Assembly (NCBI GenBank): GCA_003290165.1
Contig: QNQO01000554.1
Location: 1 to 64,000, forward strand
Reading direction: 5' to 3'
From: Berberis thunbergii
Lineage: Eukaryota > Streptophyta > Magnoliopsida > Ranunculales > Berberidaceae
Length of the DNA stretch: 64,000 bases
Shown here: positions 24,106-36,400 of the stretch, piece after piece
Layout: each line of letters begins with the position of its first letter
Numbering within the stretch: the first letter of the stretch is position 1
Translations under genes and position numbers: made by a program
The notes under the pieces: generated by a model
The model's input: only the letters and a program-made list of their open reading frames with translations
Told to the model about the DNA's origin: nothing
The model's database searches: none

Positions 24106-24911
24106 CTATGCCTGACTTTTTATATTGAGTTGGACTTTTCTGAGGACCCAGTCGCCGATGTTGAACGTGCGGGGCTTTGCTTTTTTATTGTAGTAACTCG
24201 TCATCCATTGTTGGTAGGTTGTTATTTTGGTCGAGGCTTGTTCTCGTTTTTCTCGTATGGGTTCATTGTTATCCTTCGTTCGGAACTCTTCGGTTCTGAA
24301 TGTTGGCATGTCAATTTCTACTGGTACCATTGCCTCATATCTGTATGCAAAGGCAAATGGTGTTTCTCCGGTCTGAGTTCTCTTCGATTTTCGATAGGCC
24401 CAAAAGATGCCTGACAATTCGGACACCCACAATCCTTTTGATGTTTCGAGCTTCTTTTTTATTGCTTCTAAGATTGTTGTGTTGGTCACATCTACTTGTT
24501 TGTTCACTTGTGGGTGGGCGGGTGCTGAGTAGTGTTGTTTGATACTTAAGATTTCGCACAACTTCTTAACTTTCTTGCCTTTGAACTGTTTAATTACTCT
24601 GAGGATTCCAAATCTACATATTATATCTTTCCAGGGAAAATTTTCAATTTTAGCTTCTCCAAATTTTGCCAACGACTCTACTTTTGCCTATTTGATGAAG
24701 TAATCCACTGTAATGAGGAGGAATTTTTTCTATCAGATACTGGAAGTCGTTCCACGATGTCTATACCCCATTGAGTGAATGGCCACGGACTGCTCATCGG
24801 GATTTGGTTTTGGCCTGGCATGTGGGTATATGGGGTGAATCTTTCACATTTGTCACAAATACAAATGACTTTGTTTGCATCCGCTTGCATTGTTGGCCAG
24901 TAATCTCCCAA
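24106..24911 (-). pseudogene. integrase of the Tat element
   Basis: The N-terminal part shows CICDKCERF (zinc-binding Cys pair) and WPFTQWGIDIVERLP, which includes the first catalytic Asp. The C-terminal part shows HPQVNKQVDVTN, WVSELSGIFWAYRKSKRTQT and GETPFAFAYRYEA, typical of gypsy integrases of the Athila/Tat group. The halves lie in different frames near 24675, so the protein is broken. Confidence 0.85.
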
Positions 24912-25341
24912 TGTTAAGACTTTGTGTGCTAATGTTCTTACTCCGGGATAGTTCTCACATATGCCAAAGTGAATTTTTCTCGTAAAACATAGTCAGCCTT
25001 GTCGGGTGAGAAGCATCTTAGCGGCGGTTCTGTGGCAGACCTTCTGTAGAGTCTGTCATTAATCAGTGTGTATCGTGTTGCTCTATTTTGTAGTTTGTGG
25101 GCTTCCATCTTATCCATTGGAAGTGTTCCGCTCTCTATGTACGTTAGGATTGGAGTCATCCAATTGTTCTCCTAATCTGTTGTACGTATTTCTTGCACTT
25201 GGTTTTCTAGTATTGAGCTCTCATGTGTGACCAGCGGATTATCAGTTTCTTCAACTTGTGATGCCTCTTTGGCTAATTTATTAGCTCTGTCATTTTTTGT
25301 TCTTGTGCATCGTTGAACGGTTGCAGCTTTGAAGCTTTCGA

Positions 25342-25621
25342 TCAACTCATTGTTTTCCGGTGATAGGCTTTAATCCGAGCGTCTTTGACTTGGAATTCGC
25401 CGTTCAACTGGTTGACCACCAGTTTGGAGTAAATGGAGACGCTGATTTCTCTTATTCTGAGATGTTTGCCTAGTTGTAATCCGGTTATCACTGTTTCGTT
25501 GTTTGGGGCTTTGAAACTGAATTTTATCGCCTTTTCCAACGTTATGTCTTCCAAGTTGTACAGGATTATTCCTACTCCACTCCCCTTCTCGTTGGATGCT
25601 CTGTCGCAGCGCATGGTCCAT
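25342..25621 (-). pseudogene. second (archaeal-like) RNase H domain of the Tat element
   Basis: The minus-strand frame reads CDRASNEKGSGVGIILYN, then NNETVITGLQLGKHLRIREI and SKLVVNQLNGEFQVKDARI. This is the additional RNase H characteristic of Tat/Ogre-type gypsy elements. NNETVITGLQLG replaces the usual NNEAEYEAL-type motif, so the catalytic Glu is probably altered. Confidence 0.75.
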
Positions 25622-25739
25622 TCGTGAACAACTCGTTCGGTGTGTTCGTTCTTTTGATTGTTGTTTGATCGATGTTCGTTGATGCCCGTGAATTCAGCAA
25701 TGAAATCTGCTAATGCTTGAGTTTTTATTGCAGTCTTAG

Positions 25740-26907
25740 GGGCATAACTGATGTTGAACTACTAACCGAGCTTTATTGCCCACTTCACCATTATTTCGGA
25801 TAGTTTTGGTTTGTGCAGCAGCAACCGAAGTGGTTGTTCGGTCATGACAATGATGGGATGAGCTTGGAAGTATGATCGTAGCTTTTTTGAGGATACGACC
25901 AGGGCGAGTGCCAATTTCTCCAAAATCAGGAAGTTAATTTATGCATCCGCAAATGTCTTGCTGACGTAGTAGATTGGCTTCTGTGCACCCTTTTCCTCTT
26001 GTATCAGGGTTGAGCTAATTGCACGTTCGAACACTGAGAGGTACACGTACAACGTTTCTCCTGTGCTTGGCTTTGATAGCAGTTCAGTACTTCCCATGTA
26101 CGCCTTCAAGCTTTGGAAAGCTTTTTCACATTTTTTGCTTTACTTGAACATTTTGTTCCCTTTCAAATTTTTGAAGAAGGGAAGACATTTATCTAACAAT
26201 CTGAAGATGAAACTGTTCAAAGTTGTTATTCTACAATTGAAGTTTTGCACACCCTTGATGTCAGTGGGCGACTGCATATTGAGGAGTGTTTGTATCTGTT
26301 TTGAATCAGCTTCGATTCCTCTCTGATTGACCATGTTCTCAAGAAGTTTCTCTGATTCTACTTCGAATGTGCACTTTTATGGATTTAGCTTCATTTTGTA
26401 CCTTCGGAGCTGAGAAAAGGTTTGTTCGAGGTCATTGATGTAGTCTTTTATGTGCATGCTCTTGACTAGCATATCATCAATGTGCACCTCCATGGTCTTG
26501 CCTATCTGATCCTTGAACATCCTGTTTACAAGATGTAGGTACGTGGCTCCCGCATTTTTAGTCCGAATGGCATCACTCGATAGCAGTACGTACCTCTTTC
26601 TGTATGAAAGTTGTTTTTTTCCTTGTCATGTAGATGCATCTATATCTTGTTGTAGCCAGAGTATGCGTCCATGAAGCTTAGGAGTTCGTATCCGACAGTG
26701 GTGTCCACTATTTGATATATTCGTGGCAGTAGAAAATTGTCTTTTAGGCGGGCCTTGTTCATATCCGTGTAGTCTACACATACTCTCCACTTGCCATTCT
26801 TTTTCTTGACCAAAACCGAGTTGACCAGCCAGTCTGGGTAGTGAGATTCCTTGATCATCGCTACATTTATTAGATAATGCGTATCTTCGTTTATTGCTTG
26901 GTTGCAT
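25740..26907 (-). pseudogene. reverse transcriptase / RNase H of the Tat element
   Basis: Reading right to left, KKKNGKWRVCVDYTDMNKA and LLSFMDAYSGYNKI (about 26640-26858) are canonical gypsy RT blocks. Further left come fragments of the YxDD region, the thumb (about 26140-26334) and the first RNase H. Frameshifts separate the blocks. Confidence 0.85.
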
Positions 26908-27581
26908 TCTGGGTCAATTGGCCTTCTTTTCTGTCAGACTGGCTTCTTATCCGAATTGACTTGCAGTCTGTGAGTAATGATGGAGGGGTCAATGCCTACC
27001 ATGTCTTTCATTGTCCAGGCGAAGACGTCTTGGTTGTCTTTCAACAATTGGATCAACTGCTCAGTTAGTTATGGGTGGATTTTTATGTCAATTCGAAGTG
27101 TTTTTCCTCCCTCTTCATCGTCCAAATGGACTGGTGTTGTTTCTTCTTCTTGTTGTCCAGTATTTGGTCGACTTCCCGGACTGATTGTAGATGCATTGTC
27201 CTGTGGGAGGTCGTGATCCATTTGTGATTGACCAAGTGGCTCCTCTAGTCGTGACAGTGATTGCTATTTGTTCAGGGCCTTCATTACTACGTAGTGGCAT
27301 TCACATGCAGCTGGCTGATCTCCTTTGATGACATCGACGTCAGCATCAGTGTGATACTTCAAACATTGATTTATGGTAGAAGACATTACACCCATCTCGT
27401 GTATCCAAGATCGTCCGAGAAACATGTTGTGTGCGGATGGAGCATCAACAACAAGGAAGTCTATTAATAGGACTCGTTATCTACCCGATTTTTCTGCTTC
27501 GACTAGCAATCAAATCATTCCTAGTGGGCGGCATTATTCTTCACTCAAAGCTACCATCAGCTGATTATTGGGTGTAAGCAT

Positions 27582-27881
27582 CTATTCGCTGAATTGCATC
27601 TTGTGGAATGCCGTCAGGTACAAAAGGTTGGCTGAGCTACCCGTGTCGACTGGTAATCTCTTGATCTCCCACCTGGCTATCAATACTGAAATCACCAAGG
27701 CGTTGTTATGAGGGAAATGAACTCCTTTTGCATCCTCTTCGGAGAAGCTCAGAGTTTGTGGGGTTGTTCTGGCGCGTTGTACAAAAGGCTCTAGGTATCG
27801 GATCCTCATCCGTAAATCCCAGATTGATCGCTTCCGTGATTGGTTAGATCGTTCTTTCTCGCCAGCTACGGCATGTAGCAT
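27582..27881 (-). pseudogene. aspartic protease of the Tat element
   Basis: The frame contains RWEIKRLPVDTGSSANLLYL, whose D-T-G-S is the catalytic motif of retroviral-type aspartic proteases. It lies between gag and RT as expected. The flanking frames are broken. Confidence 0.8.
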
Positions 27882-28419
27882 ATATATTAGCTCTCTAGGT
27901 TGCTCGTTTAACCCCGTGGTAGCATTCTTTTTTCTTTCCCTTTAAATTGTTTGCCTTTCAGCCTGACGAATTCTTTTATCCGTCCTCTCTGGATCCAGTA
28001 TTCGATTTCGTTCTTCAAGTTGTGGCAGTCTTCAGTGTCATGTCAGTGGTCCTTGTGGAAAGGGCAATACTTGTTCTTATCTCGTCCAGCTAGATCTCCT
28101 CTTAGCTTGAATGGCCATTTGATGATGTCCTCCGACTTTGCCATTGACTTCATGACATTTGCTCGACTTGTTTTCAAAGTCGTGAACGGTTTGTACATTG
28201 TGTTAACCGCATTCATTGATCGTTCATGTCTGGGTCTTCCAGATTGCAGCTTCTCAGATTCTTATTTGCTAAATTTGGAACTGCCAATGGTCCGATGCCT
28301 TTTTGACTAGCCATTTTCCTCTCATGGCTTGTCATATCTTCGTCTCTCCTCTCCAGATTTTTTGGAAAGGATCATTTCTTAGATTCGTTATTCTTCATAG
28401 CAGACAACATCCCCTTGAA

Positions 28420-29133
28420 GGTGATGTACTTATGAGTAATATTTAATAAGGTTGTCATATTTCTTGATGATCCAGGTTTAGAAAGTTGTAAAACGACCCT
28501 CTTTTTAATCCGGAAGTGAAAGTAGCTATGGTCACGTCATCGTTGCTTCCGTTGATCATGGTTAACTAGTTAGTAAAACGAGTAAAGTACTCCTTAATAG
28601 TTTCTTTAAAAAATGTGGGCCCTTTCTGATCTGTTGGCTGATAATGAACCTTGTGATGAAAGCAAGGGCTAATGCATGGAAGAAGTCTATCGACCTGGGC
28701 GGTAGACTGTTGAACCAACTCATCAATGTGGACGCGAGGCTGGTCGGAAAGGTTCGACACAAAATGGACTTTGTGCTTTTTTGCAGTGCCATCATGTGGT
28801 GGAAATGTCGCAGATGGTGTATCGGATCAGTAGTGCTATCATAAGTTTTTAACTTTGGAAAGTGAACTTTTTTGGCAAAGGGGTTTTCATGAGTGCGTTA
28901 GATAATGACGGTCTGGCCAACTCGTAAAGCACGTCGGGAACCGTGACTTCAATCCTGAATGGAACTTTCATCTCTCTGGGAGCCATCTCCTTGTGGTTCA
29001 CTGCCTTCAAAGTTTTCTCGTCGAAGTTTGGAAGAAACTTCATGGTTCTCTCGAACGTGGTTGGCGGAGTTCTACTGTGGTAGCGTTTGGACATGTTCGA
29101 CAGATTGAACACGTTTTTTGCTGCGATTTTCAA
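28420..29133 (-). pseudogene. gag of the Tat element
   Basis: LCRTFPTSLASTLMSWFNSL followed by PPRSIDFFHALALAFITRFI is the conserved Retrotrans_gag core. Upstream, after a frame change, PFAKKVHFPKLKTYD matches the usual lead-in of that domain. Broken by frameshifts near 28800-28850. Confidence 0.8.
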
Positions 29134-29446
29134 CTACTTTGACCAGATAATCCATCTGGACCAAGAGTTGGTCCACACAGGGATCTGTCATTGTACCGCC
29201 AAACTGTCTGAGATGGTTGGGCCATCATTCTATGTGGTGATACTAAATTACCTGGCATGATTGGTTCTGCTAGTGTTGGATTTGAGGCATGCCTTACTGG
29301 TAATTCAGTTTCACTAACGGAAGGATTATTTTGATTGTTGAGCTAAGAATTTGTTGTGTGTTCCATTTGCACAAAGTTTTCTGTTACTGATTCGTGTTAA
29401 GGAAATTACCAACTACAAACTCTCTTTTAGAAAAGAAAATTGTCAC

Positions 29447-29467
29447 TTCCCATAGACGACGCCAAAC
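29447..29467 (-). promoter_or_regulatory. primer-binding site of the Tat element
   Basis: Directly inside the 5' LTR the minus strand reads TTTGGCGTCGTCTATGGGAA. This matches the TGGCGYCGTCTRTGGGAA-type primer site common in plant gypsy elements. It fixes the orientation of the element and the inner edge of the LTR. Confidence 0.7.
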
Positions 29468-29986
29468 TGCTGCATCCAAATTCGAACTCCTAGATATCTG
29501 ACCTGCAAAACAGGGTTATATTGCCAAAGACCACCTTTTGGTAGCCGAAGGCACTCCGATGCTTAAGTCAGTAATTTGAGGAAGAATATTAAATTTGGAC
29601 AGAATGCTGTTAAAATTGCATACATTTGTCGAATGTTTCATTTACCTTATATAATGTCCCTTATTAAATCCTTTCGTGACTTCAGCATGTAGGGCGTGAT
29701 GAGGGGAGACATTTTTTATAACAATTTCCTCCTTCATTGAGATACGTCATTCAGAGAGTGATTTCCCCCATGACTTATTTCTTTCATAACATCTCTATTC
29801 TTTAAAGAAGAGATTCATTGGGCTTCAAATTATGATATGCTCTAAAGGGCTCTTTTCGGCTTTATTGATTGAACCTACCTTTCCGGGCTTCGTGGATTGG
29901 ACCTGAACTGAAACACTTGATCCTTGTGATAAGTGATATTTGCCACATGTACGATCATGACTCGAATAATATTTGATGTATCATCA
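29468..29986 (-). repeat. 5' LTR of the Tat-type element
   Basis: 519 bp, the partner of 19838-20356. On the minus strand it starts TGATGATACATC and ends GGATGCAGCA. Diagnostic shared internal motifs are GACCTGCAAAACAGGGTTA and GCATACATTTGTCGAATGTT. Confidence 0.82.
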
Positions 29987-30091
29987 AACATGGTTGTTTC
30001 CTTTTTCTTTTTTGGTTAAATGGAGAACAAGCGAGAATCGAGGCTGCCAGTTGGTGATATCCACATACACCACAACATGGCTACAAAACCT

Positions 30092-30467
30092 AGTTTCTCA
30101 GCATTATTGAAAAACATTTGGTGATCTTGGTTTTGAACATATATTTTCAGGACAGACTAAGAACATTACATTTGGAACACAAAGGGGAAATGTGGTTATT
30201 TGGTGAGGATACTGCCGGTGCAAATTTTTTTAATAGATGGCACTTTAAGAAAATCTAGTTATAGATTCACCTGGAAAGCACAACATTATGACTTGGTTTA
30301 AGAAACTAAACCAAGTCAATTTACATTCACTCAATGTTTTTTAAATTACGAGAGATATACACAGAATTTCAAGACTAATTTGTAAGCAAACACAAAAAAT
30401 AGCTAATACATAATGCCGTGCATATTGCTGAGTCTTAAGAAACTTCATAAAAAAAATGTGCTCCAGA
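30092..30467. other. 3' flank of FREE1
   Basis: Sequence downstream of the FREE1 stop codon, likely holding its 3' UTR. No other gene is seen. Confidence 0.5.
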
Positions 30468-33400
30468 TCAATGTGCGCTCACAAGGAATGGATGTTGGCA
30501 TACGCCACACTCAATTGTCTCGGATCCCGATGTTGGCACTTGAACCTGCAATAACCCCACATGTAACCACAAAAATAATTGAAGTTCAATTCCAACCATG
30601 TAAAATTATTCGATCATCAAATGAACATGGAGAATTTGATATATTTTTTTACCTGTAAATGGACCGTGCAAGTAGGACAAGCAACTTCCTTCATTCGCCC
30701 GCTAGACCCATCAAAAGACTTTGTACCTTAACAAACAAACTCAAAATATCAATAACCAAATGGAAAAGGGAACGAAAACTGTATGGTTCCCTTATTTTGA
30801 TGTATATGTAAATATCAACCATCTTCAGTGCGACACATTGGCTCAGGTAGGGTTATTATTGATAAAGTATATTTCCAACATACCAACTCTACTTTATTTA
30901 AATACTACTGGATTGCCTGTGCCCACACTAGGGATGGCAGTGGGGCGGATTTTCACGGATATCCGCCCCACCCAATCCGTTTGGAGCGGTTTTGGATATG
31001 GCTGAATGGAATTTCGGGTGATTTTGGGTATCCAAAAAATATCCGTTCACTATTCGGGGCGGATACGGATTTGGCCATATCCGCCCCGCGGATATCCGTT
31101 TATTAGGAAACATTACAACCATACCCTTCCCATATATAAAGGGATTAAACCCTTGGCTTGATCCCTCCCTCACACGCCGCCTCTCCCTCTCTGCCTCTCT
31201 GCCTCTCACCCTCACACATCTCACACTCACACAGAGAGCTTCGAGCCCTCTCTGCCTCTCACACTCGCATCCCTCTCTACCTTTCACACTCACACAGAGG
31301 GATTCGAGAGTGAAGCGCCGAAGGCGCACAGGCAGAGGACCACAGCGGCACAACGAAGGCGGAGCCGTCCGCCTCTTCTTCTCTCTCACAGCGGAGCAGC
31401 GAAGGCGGGGGTCGTCCGCCTCTTCTTCTCTCTCACAGCCAACGCTCAAGAGTCAAGGCGAAGCTTGTCCGCCTCTTCTTCTCTGATCTCTCTCACAGGC
31501 TCACAGCGAAGCTCAAGCTCGGCCCGTCGGCCGCCTCTTCTCTCTCACAGCGAAGGCGTCGTCGTCCGGTCGTCTTCTCTTCTCCTTCTCCTTTAGATCC
31601 AGATCTCCTTCTCCTTTAGATCCAGATCTGCGATCTGATCTTAGATCCAGATCTGCGATCTGATCTCTTCTTTGATTCTTGATCTTTGATCCTTGATCAT
31701 CTGATCTTTGATCTTTGATCTTAGATCCTTGATCATCTGATCTGTGATCTTAGATCCAGATCCAGATCCGATCTTTGATCTTAGATCCAGATCCGATCTG
31801 ATCTTTGATCTTAGATCCGATATGATCTTTGATCTTAGAGATCCAGATCCGATCTTTGATCTTAGAGATCCGATATCTGATCCTTGATCCGATCTCTGAT
31901 TCCAGATTTGATCACATTTGATCTTAGATTAGATCTACAGATTTCATCTCATTGATCATCAGATCTGATCTGATATCAGATCTCATCAGATCATCTCAGA
32001 TCTATAATCAGATCCAGAGATTTTTTGTATTTTTAATTTTTAGTACGAATTCTTTGTAATTAATTCAAATTTTTTTTGTAATTAATTCAGAATTTTTTGT
32101 AATTAATTCATAATTTTTTTGTTGTTTTTATACGAATTCAGTGAGTAATTTTTTAATTTTGTTACAAGTTTGTGCGGATTGGCGGGCGGGGCTGATATCT
32201 GCCCATCCGCACGGGGCGGTTATGGATTTAGGATTAAAATTGTAAACGGATTGGCGGGGCGGATCGAGGATCGATTATTACTGACGGATCGGGGATGAAT
32301 TTGTTCAAATCCGCCCCAATCCGCCCCGTTGCCATCCCTGGCCCACACCCACCAGGACTCGTAAACATCATTAAACAATAAGTATACACTATCGATAATC
32401 ATGTTATTTACATTAGTCATTGTATTCTTGACCATCCTAAGTTTTCATCATTATTCCATATTTGCATGCCTAACCACCATCCAAAAGAGTGGGGTTTTAA
32501 TCAAACTCGTGCACTTTTTCTTGTATTTCTTGTAGATTGCTCGAGGAAAGGACAACTTTAAGTCTCAACCATTGAGACGAAATAAATCTCTACATGAACT
32601 AAATTTATATACAAATTTATCTCTTAGCTTTTCAAGTCATGGATTTGTTATATAGATGCTTTCGACATTCCAATTTTACTTCATTTTTATTTGTACTTCC
32701 AAAGATCAGTGAAATTATGGATTTAGCATGCCATGCATGTGCCACAAGGATAATACGAGGAGAGGCACACTGGGTTCTCCAATCTTATGCTTCCTTTCTG
32801 ACAAAGAAATACAATTCAAAGGGGGCTTTTTCTTTCATGTGTCAATATGTAAAGTATTACTGATGTTACCTGACGATGCCTTGCGATTCCTTTCCATCTC
32901 CTCCTGCCAGAAAAGCACCATGAAAAGTATGTCAAACTGACACCAAAGGATTATATAATTATAAGCAAGTATAAATAAAATAAAATACTTCCCTCAAAGG
33001 CATCTCAAACTATCACAAGTTATTAAAATAACTACAACGATTAACTCCTTGTTGCAAGGGTAGTCACCTTATTGTTTATGTCATTCGTATAAAGAATTGA
33101 TTCGTTTGTAAAGTCCTAAGAGCGTCCAATAAGGTCTTCAATTTAGAATTGAAATTCAGTGGTCATCAAATCTTCAATTTCCCTATGCTTTTTATGATAT
33201 AAATCTCATAATGGTTTAAATTATGGTGGACGTAATATATATGGTAGCAACTAGCAAGATACTCTTCACCAAAGATCATGTCTTGAAATTTCAATATGGG
33301 TGTAACATATCATCATCATCATCATCATCATCATCAAAGCCCATTCCCGAGATTTTCGGGAATGGGTGTAACATATGTAATGTAAAATTTTATGGCACTC

Positions 33401-36400
33401 CTTCCTAACCATATTATTAACAATTCCATCCTTTGAAGATTCAAGTCTGAACCATGCCATTTTACGAAAGGAAACTGCATTTAGATTTTGGTATGCCCAA
33501 CCTGTGATGGGTACTATTCTCTATCAAAAGATATCCAATATAAAATCCACATCGAAGTTGCCGAGATGATCTCAATCAAGGTATCATGAAAACTACACAT
33601 CAAAACCAGAGCTCATACAATTACCTGAAGTTTCTTGGCAAGATCCTCGTGGCTGCTCAATGAAGCAGGTTTGCTAGCAGACTCTTTTGCACTACTCAAC
33701 CTTTGTGTAACCTCTGCCTGTATGAGAACAAAACCATTTAATTGGATGTTAAAATCTTTCATTTACAGGTTAGTTTGAAACAATTAAAATTAAAAATACA
33801 CCCTACAAGGACAAAGTCTTCATTGAAATGAAGGTGTAAGAGTTCAGGCCTACAGAACTATACTACATGACTATCCTGTCCTCATTAAAGGGAAGGATTT
33901 GTAACTCAAAGGAACCACTGGTACACCAATCGAAATAAGACCAAAGTTTCCATATCAACTCTTCGAACTTCAATGTCCACTCATTTGTTCCTTTCAAATA
34001 GAAAACAGAGTATTAAATGAAGAGGCCATAAAAAGTTCCCCCATCCCTGTTCCAAGCTTTGGGTTCAGAGATAAGAAAGTTTTTGTTACCAAACCTTGGA
34101 ACTCCGAAAAGGGATAAAATGTTCCAAACAATTTCGACTAGTTCACATCACAAGAAAATATGGTCCCTTGAAAGCAAATCCCATCCTATGGATCCCACCT
34201 CTAGCTAAACTCTTTTTAGAAAGGCAATTCCATACCACCTCCAATCTTTTCTTCTTCTTTTTTTGGTGTTGGTGGGGCGTGTGTGGGATGAAATTGACAA
34301 ATGCCTTTCCTAACGCCCAAGTCCATCACCAACTCCACAGTTTTGACTTCCCTTAGCGCCCTCCTAATGCAGATTCCAAACACAGCACCAGTACTTGAAA
34401 CTCCACATCATTCGTATTCCAGTAAACCTCCTATACTCTAGGGAAAAAAAAACTTCGGAAAAAAACTCCTCATCCTTAAATCTGATTCATGTACCTTTGC
34501 AAGAGAGCATCCAATTCTATTGAAGAAAATTTTTGTGAACCAAATACTTCACCAAGACATGTAAACCAAGGGAGAAAGGATATCTTGCAAGCAATTCGCC
34601 ATATCCCAATCAAATTATGCTCTATCAACTCTTCTACACAATCCAATTTTAGTTTGCACAAATTTTATTTTATTTATATTTCTTTGGTAAGAAACTTTCA
34701 GCTGGTGGCCACCTTTCTCAGGAATTTCATTGGCTTTTGACAAAAACTTCCATCCCACCACTGCTGCCACATGTGAGAGTCGAGTCTAATTGGGATCAGG
34801 GACGCCTGATAGACAGGGCAGATCTAACACATATCAAGTGGTGTGGGTCCAGAGATAATGGGAGGAGTGGACTTTGGCTCAATAGTTTCTTGGTTCCAAA
34901 AGGTGATTATAATATCCACGGGGTGAAATGCGCTTCCCCTGGATGGTACCAGACACCATCAGAAGTTCACATTGAAGGTTCAAATTGGTGAGACTGTGAT
35001 AGAGAATTGGTAATCTGTCCCTCACGCCTATGCAAGGGATTATGAAAGGAAAGAAACAAGACAGTGGTTTCACAATAAAATGACCTCTCGACTAATAAAG
35101 TATTGTATGAAACTGCATAGCTAGTGGGCATAAGCAATTATAGCTATCAGGGGAGAAAGTTCACACTTTCCATTGTTCATTTTGTAAAGAAATTAATCAC
35201 TAAGGGTGTGTTTGATTCTATGTTTTTTCATAGAAAAAGAAAACTATTCATAAAAAAAAATCTGTTTCCAGCTTTTGATTTTACATTGGGAGTGAAAATA
35301 AGATCCTAAGTGGGAAAACTTTACTTAGGATCCCCGGTGCAAAAGTTTCATTGCCTAATGTCTCCTCCCCTCAATCCATCTCTCACTCGAGATCTCTCAT
35401 CTCTCATCTCATCTCTCATCTCTCCTTTGATCTCGCGCCACTTTTTGCTCACCAACGTCGCGGCGGTGCGGTTACGGGGGTCATTGATGCGAGCCAAGAT
35501 TTAGTCCAACACCACACCTAGACTCATCATTGTGCTCACGCTTTGTTGCTGATGCTTCGCCACCTCCATTAATGAAAGGGATCGTAAAGGTGGAAGCTTT
35601 GAGGGTGACAGACGGAGGGGTGAATGAAAAACCCTAGGTTTTGAGAGGGAGAAATGGAGGAGAAAATATATGAAGAGCAGTGGAGATGATAGTGTCTATG
35701 AAAAGGAAAAGAGAGCTGAAATTGGGGGAACGTTGACATATGTGCAGCTGGTTGTGTATTGGCTTTGGGGCAAAACTATATTTGTCTGAAGGCTGGTGTT
35801 GTGTTGTTGTAGTAAGTGGTTTTGTTTTGGAATGTTCAGCTGCTTGTGTATTGGCTTTGGGCCAAAACCCAATTCATTTCTCCATCTATACATCTTCGTA
35901 GACTTGTTTATTTGAGACTTAGTGACTTTTCTCGAGCACCACAATGGATGGTATTGTACCAAACTTATCACAAGCTATGTGCTTTTTTTTCCTTTGCTCA
36001 ATAAAAGTTAAAAAAAAAAAAAAAAAATATTGAGCGAAAAATTTTCCACAGTTTTTTACAATAGGAATTTTGTTTTACATGAAAAAGTTTTCCAAAATCA
36101 AACACACCCTAAGCTGAAAATAAAAACTAAGCATTAGTACGTACCAAGCATCTATCGCAGACTCGCACTGGTTGAGCATTCTCATCTACAGTCAGAGCAA
36201 TTCTTCCTTGCGTACACTTATCACAAAAGATATCCCCACAGTTCCTACAATGATGCTGCAAACGGATAACGGTATCAAAGTTCAGACAAATAACAGTGAC
36301 ATTCTGTGAATTATGTTTTATACATTTTTTTCTTCTTTCGTAAAAAATTCTATCATAAATATGTCGGAGAGCCACACCTTACGCACAAAAGCTCCAAAAT

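Larger units (their letters stand above)
19838..29986 (-). mobile_element. Ty3/gypsy retrotransposon of the Tat type, about 10.15 kb, degenerate
   Basis: The two LTRs are each 519 bp (19838-20356 and 29468-29986) and the interior reads on the minus strand. Next to the right LTR is a primer-binding site, then gag, protease, RT, RNase H and integrase in the gypsy order. About 3 kb between integrase and the 3' LTR carry an opposite-strand ORF, a layout known from Tat-clade elements such as Grande. Stops and frameshifts occur throughout and the LTRs differ at many positions, so it is an old copy. Five-base flanks (TACCT and AACAT) do not match, so the target duplication is lost or the ends have recombined. 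Confidence 0.88.
19498..30091. mobile_element. possible inverted-repeat element hosting the Tat retrotransposon
   Basis: AGGTTTTGTAGCCATG at about 19499 is mirrored on the opposite strand at 30075-30090. On both sides an inner block resembling GGAYATCACCAA follows. The retrotransposon at 19838-29986 lies between the two copies, as if inserted into a small inverted-repeat element. The arms differ by an indel and no flanking target duplication was found. Confidence 0.4.

Noticed and set aside
30928..31449. 173-codon Arg/Glu/Cys-rich minus ORF
   Set aside because: It lies wholly in CTCT-rich low-complexity DNA of a hAT element and starts and stops without any gene context.
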